A stretch of DNA of 11,621 nt from assembly GCA_964495905.1 (NCBI GenBank), contig CAZBWN010000034.1, forward strand, positions 1 to 11,621, read 5' to 3'. This stretch comes from CAJBLF01 sp964495905 (GTDB lineage Bacteria > Patescibacteriota > Gracilibacteria > Absconditabacterales > Absconditicoccaceae). Below the pieces are notes generated by a model. The model had not been told where the DNA came from. It was given only the letters and a program-made list of their open reading frames with translations, and made no database searches. How positions within the stretch are numbered: position 1 is the first letter of the stretch; every line of letters starts with the position of its first letter. Below, in pieces: positions 9,769-11,621 of this stretch. The translations under genes and the position numbers were made by a program.

Positions 9769-10200
9769 TTATACGGAGTAGCTATTACTATTTCTTTTGA
9801 TTATTGAATCAAAGATATATTTTACATCAGGATGAACACCAGAAATTTTCACTTTTATCCTTGATTGATTTGCCCAGTTTCCTCTGAATCTATTATTTAG
9901 CAAATACGCTACATTTTTTCATTGTGCTAGTTTTTGTTCGTACCTACATTCAAAAACGGTCAGTATTCCCTCAACTATGACGGAATATTCTTGACTTTTT
10001 TTATGTTCTGTTAAATATTGTCTATGTAATCATACATAAACATGAAATCAAGAAATAACTATTTCTTCTCAGTTCTTATTGGCTCGTTTGATGTACTGTA
10101 CAAATTTATACCGAAGTTCTTGTGGTGTATAATTGATAGTTTGATAATTCATTGGTAATCATCAGTATTTATGCTTTAACAATCATATTATATTTGTCAT
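9769..10200 (-). CDS. Phage terminase small subunit-like DNA-binding protein
   Basis: This 143-aa protein contains seven TGA-coded glycines and stops at TAA 9769-9771. The segment VISGFHVYVGLHRQYLTEHK, followed by EYSVIVEGILTVFE and then AYLLNNRFRGNW, has the layout of small terminase (gp3-like packaging) proteins: a helix-turn-helix choosing a phage end, a helical linker, and a closing LNNxFxGW-like motif. In phages this subunit recognises the DNA to be packaged. Here it follows the integrase by 28 bp on the same strand, with no large terminase or capsid genes nearby, so it could help a satellite hijack packaging. It could also be a directionality factor or plain DNA-binding regulator. Start choice: ATG at 10198-10200, with a second in-frame ATG at 10150-10152 (MNYQTINYTPQEL) equally credible. 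The family call is by pattern recognition only. Confidence 0.6.
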
Positions 10201-10228
10201 CTACTAGAATATGGATATAAAATTTTTT

Positions 10229-10858
10229 TTATAAATCCAATTTCATACAAGCGTCTTCTACTTCATCATTTGTAATTCACAAATACCTTTTTGTTACTGC
10301 CATATTACTATGATTGAGTTTATGTTGGATAACCTCTAAAGATATCCCCTTCATCCTAGCTTGATACCCTCGTGTCTTTCTAAGTGTATGTCATCAGTAA
10401 TTACCGACCAATCATGCATTCTTACATCGTTGGTTAAGCATAAGCCAAGCCATTTTTCTCCCTATTGGTTTGCTTCAAGTTACATTATCTCTCCTATGGA
10501 AGAACACATAGAAATCTGGATTTCTAACTATGTTGGGGTAGGCTTTCTGATACTCTCGCAAAGTAGCTTTTACCTTAGGAGTAATAGTCACTCTATGTGG
10601 TTTAGAGGTTTTAGTTTCTTTAAGATCAAAATATTCTTTCACATTCTCCTGTTCATCAAACAGATCATTTACCTTAATAGAGAGCAAATCTGAAATTCTC
10701 AATGCCGAGTTGATACCAAGTTCAAATAAAAGTAGATTTCTTATATCTCACTCTCACCTGAGCGTATTTTTGATTTGAGCTATTTTTTTCAAATCTCTGA
10801 TAGGTTCTACAAATTGCATTCAAGATTTACTGTCTTTCCCTTTCTGATAATCAGTCAT
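10229..10858 (-). CDS. int: Tyrosine recombinase / integrase (short form)
   Basis: This 209-aa protein contains eight TGA-coded glycines. It performs site-specific recombination and should integrate and excise the element at ssrA. The catalytic set is complete: Arg in ALRISDLLSIKV, a likely Lys in the LKETKTSKPHRV hairpin, GGHTLRKTRGYQ (box II His and Arg, both glycines TGA-coded), LNHSN (second His), and the nucleophile Tyr in TKRYLGIT. Only about 30 residues precede the catalytic domain, so the usual N-terminal core-binding (SAM-like) domain of about 90 residues is missing. Short integrases of this form, with a VEPIRDLKKI-like start, occur in mobile elements of low-GC bacteria. The start is ATG at 10856-10858, directly beside a cluster of inverted TATTAGAC repeats. 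The gene ends 28 bp before the terminase-like gene, so the two are probably co-transcribed. Confidence 0.92.
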
Positions 10859-11191
10859 TTTTATTAGACATAATAGCGATAAAAAATAGATACGTCTAAT
10901 AGATAAGAATTTGAAAGAATAAATCAAGATGAGATTACGTTATTATAAGCATACCTCAATAATCTATTAGACAGAATACCTATTGTGTCTAATAAAAGAA
11001 ATCAAGCCTACTAACATATTACTTTATTATCTATAGTGTAACTCCTATCTTCTGTCTACTTACTACAGCAAAACTACAAGGTGTTGATTTTCACCTGGTT
11101 ATCACTAACAAATATACTGTTATAGAGAGTAGCTATTAGAAACTGCTTTTGAGCCAATTCTTGCTCTAGAGGGTGTAACAAATTAAGGCTT
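10859..11191. other. Non-coding right arm of the element
   Basis: About 330 bp with no gene in any frame under code 25 that I can support. It contains the TATTAGAC repeat cluster (10862-10994), a possible -10 box for int on the minus strand (TATAAT, 10947-10942) without a clear -35 box, and a weak hairpin of AGGTG (11079-11083) with CACCT (11092-11096) lacking a T-run. The rest, to the attachment site, shows nothing recognisable. Confidence 0.5.
10862..10994. repeat. Four TATTAGAC repeats in two inverted pairs beside int
   Basis: TATTAGACA occurs at 10862-10870 and 10965-10973. Its inverse occurs at 10894-10901 (GTCTAATA) and 10986-10994 (TGTCTAATA). Each forward copy is paired with an inverse copy, giving two inverted repeats spanning 40 and 30 bp. 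They start 4 bp upstream of the integrase ATG and lie on the attR side. They are probably arm-type binding sites for the recombinase or its accessory factor, or operators controlling int. Confidence 0.65.
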
Positions 11192-11200
11192 ATCTCCAAA
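11192..11200 (+). repeat. Right attachment site core (attR), ATCTCCAAA
   Basis: This is the second copy of the ssrA-end core found at 92-100. No tmRNA T-arm precedes it, so it is a detached end rather than a second tmRNA gene. Similarity to the left copy continues downstream through the terminator. Confidence 0.7.
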
Positions 11201-11204
11201 TGAT

Positions 11205-11262
11205 GAAAATTAATTTGAACTATATAGAATCACCCCGTAGTACTACAGGGTGATTTTTTTAT
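11205..11262 (+). terminator. Second ssrA-type terminator (chromosomal copy)
   Basis: AAATTAATTTGAAC is followed by a 26-nt near-palindrome (11229-11254) with one mismatched pair (C11236 with A11247), and then a T-run from 11254. It is closely related to the terminator at 104-160. The T-A pair in the left stem (CATCCC with GGGATG) is C-G here (CACCCC with GGGTG), which preserves pairing. After insertion of the element this would be the original ssrA terminator, now 11.1 kb from its gene. Confidence 0.78.
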
Positions 11263-11272
11263 TTACCTATAA

Positions 11273-11587
11273 TTAATCATTGATAAATAAGCTATGCAAT
11301 AAGAGGAAAAGAATAGAACATGAAATTATAAATAGTGATATATAAAGCAGAACAGAACGATTTTTGTTTTTTATGACAGCTATGATTCCAGTGACAAAAG
11401 CGCTTAAAATGAGAATAACTGAAATACCAACAGTCCAATCCCACCAATGACCTTCGTTAAATGTAACTAAACCAAATAACATGAAAGCAAAAAAAACTAT
11501 AAGTAACAATAGATAAAGCATAGTCAATCCTATTGATAACTTACCTATCCGGGTTTTGGGTGAAAAAGTGATTTTCATCTTTATCAT
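11273..11587 (-). CDS. Small three-helix membrane protein, function unknown
   Basis: This 104-aa protein starts MIKMKITFSPKTRIGKLSIG, a short positively charged cytoplasmic end. It has three strongly hydrophobic segments at about 21-42, 51-72 and 78-101, so it is an integral membrane protein. Between the first two is the polar, Trp-rich EGHWWDW stretch. The FSPKTRxGKxSIGL opening recalls uncharacterised small membrane proteins of low-GC bacteria, but I know of no function. It contains no TGA codons. A second ATG three codons downstream (MKITFSP) may be the true start; no Shine-Dalgarno sequence decides between them. It lies outside the element, to the right of attR, so it is probably the normal chromosomal neighbour of ssrA, convergent with it. 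Confidence 0.8.
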   Translation of the reverse strand: MIKMKITFSPKTRIGKLSIGLTMLYLLLLIVFFAFMLFGLVTFNEGHWWDWTVGISVILILSAFVTGIIAVIKNKNRSVLLYISLFIISCSILFLLLHSLFIND

Positions 11588-11621
11588 AAGTTATGAATAA
11601 AATTAAATACTTAATTTCCTA

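Larger units (their letters stand above)
92..11200. mobile_element. Integrative element (about 11.1 kb) inserted in ssrA, carrying defence genes
   Basis: The element is bounded by a 9-bp direct repeat, ATCTCCAAA, at 92-100 (inside the tmRNA acceptor end) and 11192-11200, exactly 11,100 bp apart. The 3' ends of tRNA and tmRNA genes are classic targets of tyrosine recombinases, and such a gene lies at the right end (10229-10858, minus). Between the repeats are a type III restriction-modification operon with two extra small genes, a decayed Xre regulator, a 1055-aa TOPRIM protein, a terminase-small-subunit-like protein and the integrase. No structural, replication or conjugation genes are visible, so it would be a small genomic island or a phage satellite rather than a full prophage. 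The repeat is short; the inference rests on its position at ssrA, the integrase next to it and the duplicated terminator. All its large genes use UGA as glycine, so it is adapted to this host lineage. Confidence 0.8.

Noticed and set aside
9764..9779. ACTCC/GGAGT hairpin as terminator between convergent genes
   Set aside because: The stem is only 5 bp, no T-run follows on either strand, and it overlaps the stop codon of the 143-aa gene.
167..10858. UGA as tryptophan (Mycoplasma-type code)
   Set aside because: Walker A, EGKTD, GSGTT and GGHTLRKT require glycine at TGA, and TGG is present for tryptophan.
10862..10994. CRISPR array
   Set aside because: Repeats are 8-9 bp, inverted and unevenly spaced, and no cas genes are present.

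Overview
This AT-rich window comes from a bacterium that reads UGA as glycine (genetic code 25), as in Absconditabacteria (SR1) and Gracilibacteria. Read with the standard code, every large gene is chopped into fragments by TGA. Read with TGA as glycine, the fragments join into full-length proteins, and several TGA codons fall on invariant glycines: the Walker A loop of a helicase, motif I of a methyltransferase, the EGKTD motif of a TOPRIM domain and the GGHTLRKT motif of an integrase. TGG is used normally for tryptophan, so this is not the Mycoplasma-type code. The assignment to SR1/Gracilibacteria is inferred from the code and base composition, not from a marker gene.

Layout: positions 1-98 are the 3' end of the tmRNA gene (ssrA), followed by a terminator. 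A 9-bp direct repeat, ATCTCCAAA, lies in the tmRNA acceptor end (92-100) and again at 11192-11200, exactly 11,100 bp away. Both copies are followed by similar but diverged terminator sequence. A tyrosine recombinase gene with a cluster of inverted TATTAGAC repeats sits just inside the right copy. I read 92-11200 as an 11.1-kb integrative element inserted in ssrA. A small membrane-protein gene to its right (11273-11587) is chromosomal.

Element contents, left to right: (1) a minus-strand operon transcribed mod, a 66-aa basic protein, a HEPN-like protein, res. This is a complete-looking type III restriction-modification system with two extra small genes between the modification and restriction subunits. 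(2) A short intergenic region holding a decayed plus-strand Xre/C-protein regulator and a minus-strand terminator-like hairpin in the mod leader. (3) One very large plus-strand gene (1055 aa) with a long, probably helical N-terminus, a coiled coil and a C-terminal TOPRIM domain, but no ATPase. It matches no family I recognise and is the best candidate here for an undescribed defence protein. (4) A minus-strand pair: a small protein resembling phage terminase small subunits, and a short integrase. (5) A non-coding tail with the putative recombinase-binding repeats and the right attachment site.

Working model: this is a mobile defence island. Mod would methylate the host and Res would cut unmodified DNA. 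The HEPN/66-aa pair may act as an RNA-targeting or toxin-like backup, and the TOPRIM protein may be an independent nuclease effector. The integrase and terminase-like gene would move the island, perhaps as a phage satellite. The defence roles of the TOPRIM and HEPN genes are inference from domain type and neighbourhood.
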